Source: Mallotus nudiflorus (lineage: Eukaryota; Streptophyta; Magnoliopsida; Malpighiales; Euphorbiaceae). From it: 64,000 nt of DNA. The notes under the pieces are model-generated. The model was not told the origin of the DNA, made no database searches, and saw nothing but the letters and a program-made list of their open reading frames with translations. The stretch covers positions 124,001-188,000 of the forward strand of contig CANTUR010000935.1 in the NCBI GenBank assembly GCA_947683625.1, in the 5' to 3' direction. The first letter of the stretch is position 1, and each line of letters starts with the position of its first letter. Positions 1-11,541 of this stretch are shown here, one piece after another. Position numbers and translations under genes: made by a program.

Positions 1-35
1 GCACATGTTTGAACGCAAAACGTGAACTCGTGCAA

Positions 36-49
36 ATTTGTGCACAAAT
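36..49. repeat. Perfect 14-bp palindrome ATTTGTGCACAAAT
   Basis: This stretch equals its own reverse complement. It recurs near the end of those monomers that keep the unmodified gcaaatttgtgcacaaatgg block, and degraded forms lie at the same place in the others. It sits just upstream of the next GAACATG anchor. Whether it binds a protein or extrudes is not known from the sequence. Confidence 0.85.
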
Positions 50-55
50 GGTTTT

Positions 56-222
56 GAACATGTTATCCAATGTTCCAATTGCATATTTACATTACTAAGC
101 ACTTGTTTTAGAGTTCTGAACTCATGAATACAATTGACATAATTGAATGCACAATTTGTGCACATTTGCGCATCTTTGAACGCAAAACTTGAACTCGTGC
201 AAATCTATGCACAAATGGTTTT
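56..222. repeat. Monomer 1 of the HOR, type A, 167 bp
   Basis: Runs from one GAACATGTTATCC anchor to the next. The diagnostic box GAGTTCTGAA at 111-120 makes it type A. 56 of 167 bases are G or C. Confidence 0.9.
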
Positions 223-381
223 GAACATGTTATACAATGTTCCAATTGCATATTTTCAATACTATGTACTTATTTTAGGATTCTAAACTCATGAATGCAA
301 TTGACATAATTGAATGCAGAATTTGTACACATTTGCACATGTTCGAACCCAACTCGTGCAAATTTGTGCACAAACGGTTTT
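223..381. repeat. Monomer 2, type B, 159 bp
   Basis: The box reads GGATTCTAAA (278-287), matching type B at both discriminating positions. It is 8 bp short: the gcaaaacgtg block is contracted near 350. The anchor has A at 234 (ttatAcaatg), G in copies 14-16. Confidence 0.88.
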
Positions 382-550
382 GAACATGTCATCCAATGCT
401 TCAATCGCATACTTAAAAATACTTAGTTCTTATTTTAGAGTTCTGAATTCATGAATACAATTGACGTAATTGAATGCACAATTTGTGCACATTTGCACAT
501 GCTTTGAACACAAAACGTGAACTCGCGCAAATTTGTGCGCAAATGGTTTT
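382..550. repeat. Monomer 3, type A, 169 bp
   Basis: GAGTTCTGAA box followed by an offset EcoRI site (ctGAATTCatg). The anchor is GAACATGTCATCC, and an A-run (ttaaaaatac) replaces the usual ttacaatac. Confidence 0.88.
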
Positions 551-719
551 GAACATGCTATCCAATGTTCCCAATTGCATATTTACGATACTAATTACTT
601 ATTCATGAATTCTAAACTCATGAAAACAATTGACATAATTGAATGCACAATTTGTGCACATTTTGCACACGTTTGAATGCAAAACGTGAACTCGTGCAAA
701 TTTGTGCACAAATGGTTTT
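551..719. repeat. Monomer 4, type B, 169 bp
   Basis: GAATTCTAAA box. An extra C (ttcccaatt) and an extra T (acattttgcac) make it the joint-longest monomer. Confidence 0.88.
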
Positions 720-886
720 GAACGTGTTATCCAATGTTCCAAATGCGTATTTACAGTAACAATTGCTTATTTTAGGTTTCTGAACCGATGATTACAATTG
801 ACATAATTGAATGCACAATTTGTGCATATTTGCTCATGTTTAAACGCAAAACGTGAACCCTTGCAAATTTGTGCACAAATGGTATT
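720..886. repeat. Monomer 5, type A (weak), 167 bp
   Basis: The box is GGTTTCTGAA: type A at the second discriminating base, neither type at the first. The anchor is GAACGTGTTATCC. Confidence 0.82.
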
Positions 887-1053
887 GAACATGTTATCCA
901 ATGTTCCATTGGCATATTTACAATACAAAGTACTTATTTTAGAGTTCTCATCTCATGAATACAGTTGACATAATTGAATGCGCAATTTGTGCACATTTGC
1001 ACATGTTTGAACGCAAAACGTGAACTCGTGCAAATTTGTGAACAAATGCTTTT
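887..1053. repeat. Monomer 6, type A (weak), 167 bp
   Basis: The box is GAGTTCTCAT: type A at the first discriminating base, neither type at the second. With monomer 5 it breaks the A-B alternation. Confidence 0.82.
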
Positions 1054-1220
1054 GAACATGTTATCCAGTGCTGCAATTGTATATTTGAAATACTAGGTAC
1101 TTATGCTAGAATTCTAAACTCGTGAATACAATTGACATTATTGAATGCACAATTTGTGCATATTTGCTCATGTTTGAACGCAAAACGTGAACTTGTGCAA
1201 ATTTAGGCACAAATGGTTTT
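1054..1220. repeat. Monomer 7, type B, 167 bp
   Basis: GAATTCTAAA box inside a 10-bp palindrome, TAGAATTCTA (1107-1116). It begins after the aaatgctttt variant of the junction. Confidence 0.88.
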
Positions 1221-1387
1221 GAACGTGTTATCCAATGCTCCAATTGCATTTTTACAGTACTAATTACTTATTCTAGAATTCAAAACTCTTGAATACAATT
1301 GACAAGACTGAATGCAAAATTTGTGCACATTTGCACATCTTTGAACGCAAAACTTGAACTCGTGCAAATTTATTCACAAATGGTTTT
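1221..1387. repeat. Monomer 8, type B, 167 bp
   Basis: The box is GAATTCAAAA, type B at both positions. With monomer 7 it forms the BB pair. The anchor is GAACGTGTTATCC, as in monomer 5. Confidence 0.85.
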
Positions 1388-1546
1388 GAACATGTTATCC
1401 AATGCTCCGATTGCATATTTTCAATACTAAGTACTTATTTTAGAGTTCTGAACTCATGAATACGATCGATATAATTGGATGCACAAATTGTGCACATGTT
1501 TGAGCGCAAGACTTGAACTCGTGCAAATTTGTGAACAAATGCTTTT
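1388..1546. repeat. Monomer 9, type A, 159 bp
   Basis: GAGTTCTGAA box. An 8-bp contraction near 1494 leaves gcacatg once instead of gcacatttgcacatg. It holds the only CGATCGAT (1463-1470) of the unit and a 15-bp interrupted palindrome at 1480-1494. Site 1434 lies here. Confidence 0.88.
1480..1494. repeat. 15-bp inverted repeat (7-bp arms, 1-base loop)
   Basis: TGCACAA and TTGTGCA flank a single A. It is found in monomer 9 and therefore once per 2308-bp unit at this exact form. The 8-bp contraction of this monomer begins right beside it. Confidence 0.8.
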
Positions 1547-1702
1547 GAACATGTTATCCAACGTTGCAATTGCATATTTTCAATAGTAAGTACTTGTTCT
1601 AGAATTCTCAACTCATGAACACAATCGACATAATTGAATGCACATTTGCACATGTTTGAACGCAAAATGCGACCTCGTGCAAATTTGTGCACAAATGGTT
1701 TT
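1547..1702. repeat. Monomer 10, type B, 156 bp
   Basis: The shortest monomer. The box is GAATTCTCAA, type B at the first position. An 11-bp contraction near 1641 removes the usual caatttgtgca block. The 1613 T/C variant lies here. Confidence 0.87.
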
Positions 1703-1869
1703 GAACATGTTATCCAATGTTCCAATTGTATATTTTCAATGCTAAGTACTTATTTTAGAGTTCTGAACTCGTGAATACAATTGACATAATTGAATGCACA
1801 CTTTGTGCACATTCGCACATGTTTGAACGCTAAACTTGAACTCGTGCAAATTTGTGGACAAATGCTTTC
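1703..1869. repeat. Monomer 11, type A, 167 bp
   Basis: GAGTTCTGAA box. Its first base is the 1703 G/C site: anchors read gaacatg in copies 1, 2, 16-18 and 22, and caacatg elsewhere. Confidence 0.88.
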
Positions 1870-2028
1870 GAATATGTTATCCAATGTTCCAACTGAATAT
1901 TTGCAATACCAAGTACTTGTTCTCGAATTCTAATCTCATGAACACAATTGACATAATTGAATGCACGATTTGTCCACATTTGCACATGTTTGAACGCAAA
2001 ACGTGCAAATTTGTGCACAAATGGTTTT
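1870..2028. repeat. Monomer 12, type B, 159 bp
   Basis: The box is GAATTCTAAT, type B. An 8-bp contraction near 2004 turns cgtgaactcgtgc into cgtgc. The anchor is the divergent GAATATGTTATCC. Confidence 0.88.
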
Positions 2029-2196
2029 GAACATGTTATCCAATGTTCCAATTGCATATTTACAAATACTAAGTACTTATTCTAGAGTTCTGAACGCATG
2101 AATACAATTGACATAATTGAATGCAGAATTTGTGCACATTTGCACACATTTGAACGCAAAACGTGAACTCGTGCAAATTTGCGAACAAATGCTTTT
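2029..2196. repeat. Monomer 13, type A, 168 bp
   Basis: GAGTTCTGAA box, followed by cgcatg where most monomers have ctcatg. One extra A (acaaatac). Site 2095, variable in copies 3 and 15, lies here. Confidence 0.88.
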
Positions 2197-2363
2197 GAAC
2201 ATGTTATCCAATGTTGCAATTGCATATTTGCAGTACTAGGTACTCATTACAGAATTCTAAACTCATGAATACAATTGACAGAATCGAATGCACAATTTGT
2301 GCACGTTTGCACATGTTTGAACGCAAAACGTGAACTCGTGCAAATTTGTGCACAAATGGTTTT
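2197..2363. repeat. Monomer 14, type B, 167 bp
   Basis: GAATTCTAAA box; gacagaatcgaatg replaces gacataattgaatg. It spans the phase origin used here (2308/2309). Its cacgtttgc block is unique in the unit and served to locate every copy start. Confidence 0.9.
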
Positions 2364-4617
2364 GAACATGTTATCCAATGTTCCAATTGCATATTTACAT
2401 TACTAAGCACTTGTTTTAGAGTTCTGAACTCATGAATACAATTGACATAATTGAATGCACAATTTGTGCACATTTGCGCATCTTTGAACGCAAAACTTGA
2501 ACTCGTGCAAATCTATGCACAAATGGTTTTTGAACATGTTATACAATGTTCCAATTGCATATTTTCAATACTATGTACTTATTTTAGGATTCTAAACTCA
2601 TGAATGCAATTGACATAATTGAATGCAGAATTTGTACACATTTGCACATGTTCGAACCCAACTCGTGCAAATTTGTGCACAAACGGTTTTGAACATGTCA
2701 TCCAATGCTTCAATCGCATACTTAAAAATACTTAGTTCTTATTTTAGAGTTCTGAATTCATGAATACAATTGACGTAATTGAATGCACAATTTGTGCACA
2801 TTTGCACATGCTTTGAACACAAAACGTGAACTCGCGCAAATTTGTGCGCAAATGGTTTTGAACATGCTATCCAATGTTCCCAATTGCATATTTACGATAC
2901 TAATTACTTATTCATGAATTCTAAACTCATGAAAACAATTGACATAATTGAATGCACAATTTGTGCACATTTTGCACACGTTTGAATGCAAAACGTGAAC
3001 TCGTGCAAATTTGTGCACAAATGGTTTTGAACGTGTTATCCAATGTTCCAAATGCGTATTTACAGTAACAATTGCTTATTTTAGGTTTCTGAACCGATGA
3101 TTACAATTGACATAATTGAATGCACAATTTGTGCATATTTGCTCATGTTTAAACGCAAAACGTGAACCCTTGCAAATTTGTGCACAAATGGTATTGAACA
3201 TGTTATCCAATGTTCCATTGGCATATTTACAATACAAAGTACTTATTTTAGAGTTCTCATCTCATGAATACAGTTGACATAATTGAATGCGCAATTTGTG
3301 CACATTTGCACATGTTTGAACGCAAAACGTGAACTCGTGCAAATTTGTGAACAAATGCTTTTGAACATGTTATCCAGTGCTGCAATTGTATATTTGAAAT
3401 ACTAGGTACTTATGCTAGAATTCTAAACTCGTGAATACAATTGACATTATTGAATGCACAATTTGTGCATATTTGCTCATGTTTGAACGCAAAACGTGAA
3501 CTTGTGCAAATTTAGGCACAAATGGTTTTGAACGTGTTATCCAATGCTCCAATTGCATTTTTACAGTACTAATTACTTATTCTAGAATTCAAAACTCTTG
3601 AATACAATTGACAAGACTGAATGCAAAATTTGTGCACATTTGCACATCTTTGAACGCAAAACTTGAACTCGTGCAAATTTATTCACAAATGGTTTTGAAC
3701 ATGTTATCCAATGCTCCGATTGCATATTTTCAATACTAAGTAATTATTTTAGAGTTCTGAACTCATGAATACGATCGATATAATTGGATGCACAAATTGT
3801 GCACATGTTTGAGCGCAAGACTTGAACTCGTGCAAATTTGTGAACAAATGCTTTTGAACATGTTATCCAACGTTGCAATTGCATATTTTCAATAGTAAGT
3901 ACTTGTTCTAGAATTCTCAACTCATGAACACAATCGACATAATTGAATGCACATTTGCACATGTTTGAACGCAAAATGCGACCTCGTGCAAATTTGTGCA
4001 CAAATGGTTTTGAACATGTTATCCAATGTTCCAATTGTATATTTTCAATGCTAAGTACTTATTTTAGAGTTCTGAACTCGTGAATACAATTGACATAATT
4101 GAATGCACACTTTGTGCACATTCGCACATGTTTGAACGCTAAACTTGAACTCGTGCAAATTTGTGGACAAATGCTTTCGAATATGTTATCCAATGTTCCA
4201 ACTGAATATTTGCAATACCAAGTACTTGTTCTCGAATTCTAATCTCATGAACACAATTGACATAATTGAATGCACGATTTGTCCACATTTGCACATGTTT
4301 GAACGCAAAACGTGCAAATTTGTGCACAAATGGTTTTGAACATGTTATCCAATGTTCCAATTGCATATTTACAAATACTAAGTACTTATTCTAGAGTTCT
4401 GAACGCATGAATACAATTGACATAATTGAATGCAGAATTTGTGCACATTTGCACACATTTGAACGCAAAACGTGAACTCGTGCAAATTTGCGAACAAATG
4501 CTTTTGAACATGTTATCCAATGTTGCAATTGCATATTTGCAGTACTAGGTACTCATTACAGAATTCTAAACTCATGAATACAATTGACAGAATCGAATGC
4601 ACAATTTGTGCACGTTT
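2309..4617. repeat. HOR copy 2 (2309 bp)
   Basis: One extra T in a T-run just before 2531 makes it a base longer than the reference. It has A at the 1434-equivalent (3743) and G at the 1703-equivalent (4012). Confidence 0.95.
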
Positions 4618-6925
4618 GCACATGTTTGAACGCAAAACGTGAACTCGTGCAAATTTGTGCACAAATGGTTTTGAACATGTTATCCAATGTTCCAATTGCA
4701 TATTTACATTACTAAGCACTTGTTTTAGAGTTCTGAACTCATGAATACAATTGACATAATTGAATGCACAATTTGTGCACATTTGCGCATCTTTGAACGC
4801 AAAACTTGAACTCGTGCAAATCTATGCACAAATGGTTTTGAACATGTTATACAATGTTCCAATTGCATATTTTCAATACTATGTACTTATTTTAGGATTC
4901 TAAACTCATGAATGCAATTGACATAATTGAATGCAGAATTTGTACACATTTGCACATGTTCGAACCCAACTCGTGCAAATTTGTGCACAAACGGTTTTGA
5001 ACATGTCATCCAATGCTTCAATCGCATACTTAAAAATACTTAGTTCTTATTTTAGAGTTCTGAATTCATGAATACAATTGACGTAATTGAATGCACAATT
5101 TGTGCACATTTGCACATGCTTTGAACACAAAACGTGAACTCGCGCAAATTTGTGCGCAAATGGTTTTGAACATGCTATCCAATGTTCCCAATTGCATATT
5201 TACGATACTAATTACTTATTCATGAATTCTAAACTCATGAAAACAATTGACATAATTGAATGCACAATTTGTGCACATTTTGCACACGTTTGAATGCAAA
5301 ACGTGAACTCGTGCAAATTTGTGCACAAATGGTTTTGAACGTGTTATCCAATGTTCCAAATGCGTATTTACAGTAACAATTGCTTATTTTAGGTTTCTGA
5401 ACCGATGATTACAATTGACATAATTGAATGCACAATTTGTGCATATTTGCTCATGTTTAAACGCAAAACGTGAACCCTTGCAAATTTGTGCACAAATGGT
5501 ATTGAACATGTTATCCAATGTTCCATTGGCATATTTACAATACAAAGTACTTATTTTAGAGTTCTCATCTCATGAATACAGTTGACATAATTGAATGCGC
5601 AATTTGTGCACATTTGCACATGTTTGAACGCAAAACGTGAACTCGTGCAAATTTGTGAACAAATGCTTTTGAACATGTTATCCAGTGCTGCAATTGTATA
5701 TTTGAAATACTAGGTACTTATGCTAGAATTCTAAACTCGTGAATACAATTGACATTATTGAATGCACAATTTGTGCATATTTGCTCATGTTTGAACGCAA
5801 AACGTGAACTTGTGCAAATTTAGGCACAAATGGTTTTGAACGTGTTATCCAATGCTCCAATTGCATTTTTACAGTACTAATTACTTATTCTAGAATTCAA
5901 AACTCTTGAATACAATTGACAAGACTGAATGCAAAATTTGTGCACATTTGCACATCTTTGAACGCAAAACTTGAACTCGTGCAAATTTATTCACAAATGG
6001 TTTTGAACATGTTATCCAATGCTCCGATTGCATATTTTCAATACTAAGTAATTATTTTAGAGTTCTGAACTCATGAATACGATCGATATAATTGGATGCA
6101 CAAATTGTGCACATGTTTGAGCGCAAGACTTGAACTCGTGCAAATTTGTGAACAAATGCTTTTGAACATGTTATCCAACGTTGCAATTGCATATTTTCAA
6201 TAGTAAGTACTTGTTCTAGAATTCTCAACTCATGAACACAATCGACATAATTGAATGCACATTTGCACATGTTTGAACGCAAAATGCGACCTCGTGCAAA
6301 TTTGTGCACAAATGGTTTTCAACATGTTATCCAATGTTCCAATTGTATATTTTCAATGCTAAGTACTTATTTTAGAGTTCTGAACTCGTGAATACAATTG
6401 ACATAATTGAATGCACACTTTGTGCACATTCGCACATGTTTGAACGCTAAACTTGAACTCGTGCAAATTTGTGGACAAATGCTTTCGAATATGTTATCCA
6501 ATGTTCCAACTGAATATTTGCAATACCAAGTACTTGTTCTCGAATTCTAATCTCATGAACACAATTGACATAATTGAATGCACGATTTGTCCACATTTGC
6601 ACATGTTTGAACGCAAAACGTGCAAATTTGTGCACAAATGGTTTTGAACATGTTATCCAATGTTCCAATTGCATATTTACAAATACTAAGTACTTATTCT
6701 AGAGTTCTGAATGCATGAATACAATTGACATAATTGAATGCAGAATTTGTGCACATTTGCACACATTTGAACGCAAAACGTGAACTCGTGCAAATTTGCG
6801 AACAAATGCTTTTGAACATGTTATCCAATGTTGCAATTGCATATTTGCAGTACTAGGTACTCATTACAGAATTCTAAACTCATGAATACAATTGACAGAA
6901 TCGAATGCACAATTTGTGCACGTTT
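4618..6925. repeat. HOR copy 3 (2308 bp)
   Basis: First copy with C at the 1703-equivalent (6320). It also carries a C-to-T change at 6712 (gaaTgcatg) that reappears in copy 15. Confidence 0.95.
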
Positions 6926-9233
6926 GCACATGTTTGAACGCAAAACGTGAACTCGTGCAAATTTGTGCACAAATGGTTTTGAACATGTTATCCAATGTTC
7001 CAATTGCATATTTACATTACTAAGCACTTGTTTTAGAGTTCTGAACTCATGAATACAATTGACATAATTGAATGCACAATTTGTGCACATTTGCGCATCT
7101 TTGAACGCAAAACTTGAACTCGTGCAAATCTATGCACAAATGGTTTTGAACATGTTATACAATGTTCCAATTGCATATTTTCAATACTATGTACTTATTT
7201 TAGGATTCTAAACTCATGAATGCAATTGACATAATTGAATGCAGAATTTGTACACATTTGCACATGTTCGAACCCAACTCGTGCAAATTTGTGCACAAAC
7301 GGTTTTGAACATGTCATCCAATGCTTCAATCGCATACTTAAAAATACTTAGTTCTTATTTTAGAGTTCTGAATTCATGAATACAATTGACGTAATTGAAT
7401 GCACAATTTGTGCACATTTGCACATGCTTTGAACACAAAACGTGAACTCGCGCAAATTTGTGCGCAAATGGTTTTGAACATGCTATCCAATGTTCCCAAT
7501 TGCATATTTACGATACTAATTACTTATTCATGAATTCTAAACTCATGAAAACAATTGACATAATTGAATGCACAATTTGTGCACATTTTGCACACGTTTG
7601 AATGCAAAACGTGAACTCGTGCAAATTTGTGCACAAATGGTTTTGAACGTGTTATCCAATGTTCCAAATGCGTATTTACAGTAACAATTGCTTATTTTAG
7701 GTTTCTGAACCGATGATTACAATTGACATAATTGAATGCACAATTTGTGCATATTTGCTCATGTTTAAACGCAAAACGTGAACCCTTGCAAATTTGTGCA
7801 CAAATGGTATTGAACATGTTATCCAATGTTCCATTGGCATATTTACAATACAAAGTACTTATTTTAGAGTTCTCATCTCATGAATACAGTTGACATAATT
7901 GAATGCGCAATTTGTGCACATTTGCACATGTTTGAACGCAAAACGTGAACTCGTGCAAATTTGTGAACAAATGCTTTTGAACATGTTATCCAGTGCTGCA
8001 ATTGTATATTTGAAATACTAGGTACTTATGCTAGAATTCTAAACTCGTGAATACAATTGACATTATTGAATGCACAATTTGTGCATATTTGCTCATGTTT
8101 GAACGCAAAACGTGAACTTGTGCAAATTTAGGCACAAATGGTTTTGAACGTGTTATCCAATGCTCCAATTGCATTTTTACAGTACTAATTACTTATTCTA
8201 GAATTCAAAACTCTTGAATACAATTGACAAGACTGAATGCAAAATTTGTGCACATTTGCACATCTTTGAACGCAAAACTTGAACTCGTGCAAATTTATTC
8301 ACAAATGGTTTTGAACATGTTATCCAATGCTCCGATTGCATATTTTCAATACTAAGTAATTATTTTAGAGTTCTGAACTCATGAATACGATCGATATAAT
8401 TGGATGCACAAATTGTGCACATGTTTGAGCGCAAGACTTGAACTCGTGCAAATTTGTGAACAAATGCTTTTGAACATGTTATCCAACGTTGCAATTGCAT
8501 ATTTTCAATAGTAAGTACTTGTTCTAGAATTCTCAACTCATGAACACAATCGACATAATTGAATGCACATTTGCACATGTTTGAACGCAAAATGCGACCT
8601 CGTGCAAATTTGTGCACAAATGGTTTTCAACATGTTATCCAATGTTCCAATTGTATATTTTCAATGCTAAGTACTTATTTTAGAGTTCTGAACTCGTGAA
8701 TACAATTGACATAATTGAATGCACACTTTGTGCACATTCGCACATGTTTGAACGCTAAACTTGAACTCGTGCAAATTTGTGGACAAATGCTTTCGAATAT
8801 GTTATCCAATGTTCCAACTGAATATTTGCAATACCAAGTACTTGTTCTCGAATTCTAATCTCATGAACACAATTGACATAATTGAATGCACGATTTGTCC
8901 ACATTTGCACATGTTTGAACGCAAAACGTGCAAATTTGTGCACAAATGGTTTTGAACATGTTATCCAATGTTCCAATTGCATATTTACAAATACTAAGTA
9001 CTTATTCTAGAGTTCTGAACGCATGAATACAATTGACATAATTGAATGCAGAATTTGTGCACATTTGCACACATTTGAACGCAAAACGTGAACTCGTGCA
9101 AATTTGCGAACAAATGCTTTTGAACATGTTATCCAATGTTGCAATTGCATATTTGCAGTACTAGGTACTCATTACAGAATTCTAAACTCATGAATACAAT
9201 TGACAGAATCGAATGCACAATTTGTGCACGTTT
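6926..9233. repeat. HOR copy 4 (2308 bp)
   Basis: Full-length unit with A at the 1434-equivalent and C at the 1703-equivalent. I saw no private change. Confidence 0.95.
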
Positions 9234-11541
9234 GCACATGTTTGAACGCAAAACGTGAACTCGTGCAAATTTGTGCACAAATGGTTTTGAACATGTTATC
9301 CAATGTTCCAATTGCATATTTACATTACTAAGCACTTGTTTTAGAGTTCTGAACTCATGAATACAATTGACATAATTGAATGCACAATTTGTGCACATTT
9401 GCGCATCTTTGAACGCAAAACTTGAACTCGTGCAAATCTATGCACAAATGGTTTTGAACATGTTATACAATGTTCCAATTGCATATTTTCAATACTATGT
9501 ACTTATTTTAGGATTCTAAACTCATGAATGCAATTGACATAATTGAATGCAGAATTTGTACACATTTGCACATGTTCGAACCCAACTCGTGCAAATTTGT
9601 GCACAAACGGTTTTGAACATGTCATCCAATGCTTCAATCGCATACTTAAAAATACTTAGTTCTTATTTTAGAGTTCTGAATTCATGAATACAATTGACGT
9701 AATTGAATGCACAATTTGTGCACATTTGCACATGCTTTGAACACAAAACGTGAACTCGCGCAAATTTGTGCGCAAATGGTTTTGAACATGCTATCCAATG
9801 TTCCCAATTGCATATTTACGATACTAATTACTTATTCATGAATTCTAAACTCATGAAAACAATTGACATAATTGAATGCACAATTTGTGCACATTTTGCA
9901 CACGTTTGAATGCAAAACGTGAACTCGTGCAAATTTGTGCACAAATGGTTTTGAACGTGTTATCCAATGTTCCAAATGCGTATTTACAGTAACAATTGCT
10001 TATTTTAGGTTTCTGAACCGATGATTACAATTGACATAATTGAATGCACAATTTGTGCATATTTGCTCATGTTTAAACGCAAAACGTGAACCCTTGCAAA
10101 TTTGTGCACAAATGGTATTGAACATGTTATCCAATGTTCCATTGGCATATTTACAATACAAAGTACTTATTTTAGAGTTCTCATCTCATGAATACAGTTG
10201 ACATAATTGAATGCGCAATTTGTGCACATTTGCACATGTTTGAACGCAAAACGTGAACTCGTGCAAATTTGTGAACAAATGCTTTTGAACATGTTATCCA
10301 GTGCTGCAATTGTATATTTGAAATACTAGGTACTTATGCTAGAATTCTAAACTCGTGAATACAATTGACATTATTGAATGCACAATTTGTGCATATTTGC
10401 TCATGTTTGAACGCAAAACGTGAACTTGTGCAAATTTAGGCACAAATGGTTTTGAACGTGTTATCCAATGCTCCAATTGCATTTTTACAGTACTAATTAC
10501 TTATTCTAGAATTCAAAACTCTTGAATACAATTGACAAGACTGAATGCAAAATTTGTGCACATTTGCACATCTTTGAACGCAAAACTTGAACTCGTGCAA
10601 ATTTATTCACAAATGGTTTTGAACATGTTATCCAATGCTCCGATTGCATATTTTCAATACTAAGTAATTATTTTAGAGTTCTGAACTCATGAATACGATC
10701 GATATAATTGGATGCACAAATTGTGCACATGTTTGAGCGCAAGACTTGAACTCGTGCAAATTTGTGAACAAATGCTTTTGAACATGTTATCCAACGTTGC
10801 AATTGCATATTTTCAATAGTAAGTACTTGTTCTAGAATTCTCAACTCATGAACACAATCGACATAATTGAATGCACATTTGCACATGTTTGAACGCAAAA
10901 TGCGACCTCGTGCAAATTTGTGCACAAATGGTTTTCAACATGTTATCCAATGTTCCAATTGTATATTTTCAATGCTAAGTACTTATTTTAGAGTTCTGAA
11001 CTCGTGAATACAATTGACATAATTGAATGCACACTTTGTGCACATTCGCACATGTTTGAACGCTAAACTTGAACTCGTGCAAATTTGTGGACAAATGCTT
11101 TCGAATATGTTATCCAATGTTCCAACTGAATATTTGCAATACCAAGTACTTGTTCTCGAATTCTAATCTCATGAACACAATTGACATAATTGAATGCACG
11201 ATTTGTCCACATTTGCACATGTTTGAACGCAAAACGTGCAAATTTGTGCACAAATGGTTTTGAACATGTTATCCAATGTTCCAATTGCATATTTACAAAT
11301 ACTAAGTACTTATTCTAGAGTTCTGAACGCATGAATACAATTGACATAATTGAATGCAGAATTTGTGCACATTTGCACACATTTGAACGCAAAACGTGAA
11401 CTCGTGCAAATTTGCGAACAAATGCTTTTGAACATGTTATCCAATGTTGCAATTGCATATTTGCAGTACTAGGTACTCATTACAGAATTCTAAACTCATG
11501 AATACAATTGACAGAATCGAATGCACAATTTGTGCACGTTT
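9234..11541. repeat. HOR copy 5 (2308 bp)
   Basis: Full-length unit with A at the 1434-equivalent and C at the 1703-equivalent. I could not distinguish it from copy 4 by eye. Confidence 0.95.

Larger units (their letters stand above)
1..2308. repeat. HOR copy 1 (reference unit, 2308 bp)
   Basis: Used here as the reference phase. It carries C at 1434 (aagtaCtta) and G at 1703 (ttttGaac), the two most informative variable sites between copies. A PvuI/ClaI overlap (CGATCGAT, 1463-1470) occurs once in the unit. Confidence 0.95.

Noticed and set aside
153..165. TATA-like or promoter elements in the AT-rich part of the monomer
   Set aside because: AT-rich stretches occur in every monomer as part of the satellite; nothing distinguishes one as a promoter, and there is no downstream gene.
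1435..1725. Minus-strand open reading frames of 61-134 codons recurring every 2308 bp, with repeated TCSKPFVHKFAR-like peptides
   Set aside because: They are the satellite read in frame across one or two monomers. The repeated peptide is the complement of the gcaaatttgtgcacaaatgg junction block. They have no conserved domain I recognise, their length varies freely with single-base variants, and frames are broken by 159- and 167-bp spacing.
1836..2030. Plus-strand 64-codon open reading frame, present in nearly every copy
   Set aside because: It overlaps a minus-strand frame in the same monomers and is a by-product of the 8-bp contraction in monomer 12. Its conservation equals that of the surrounding repeat, so it gives no evidence of selection on a protein.
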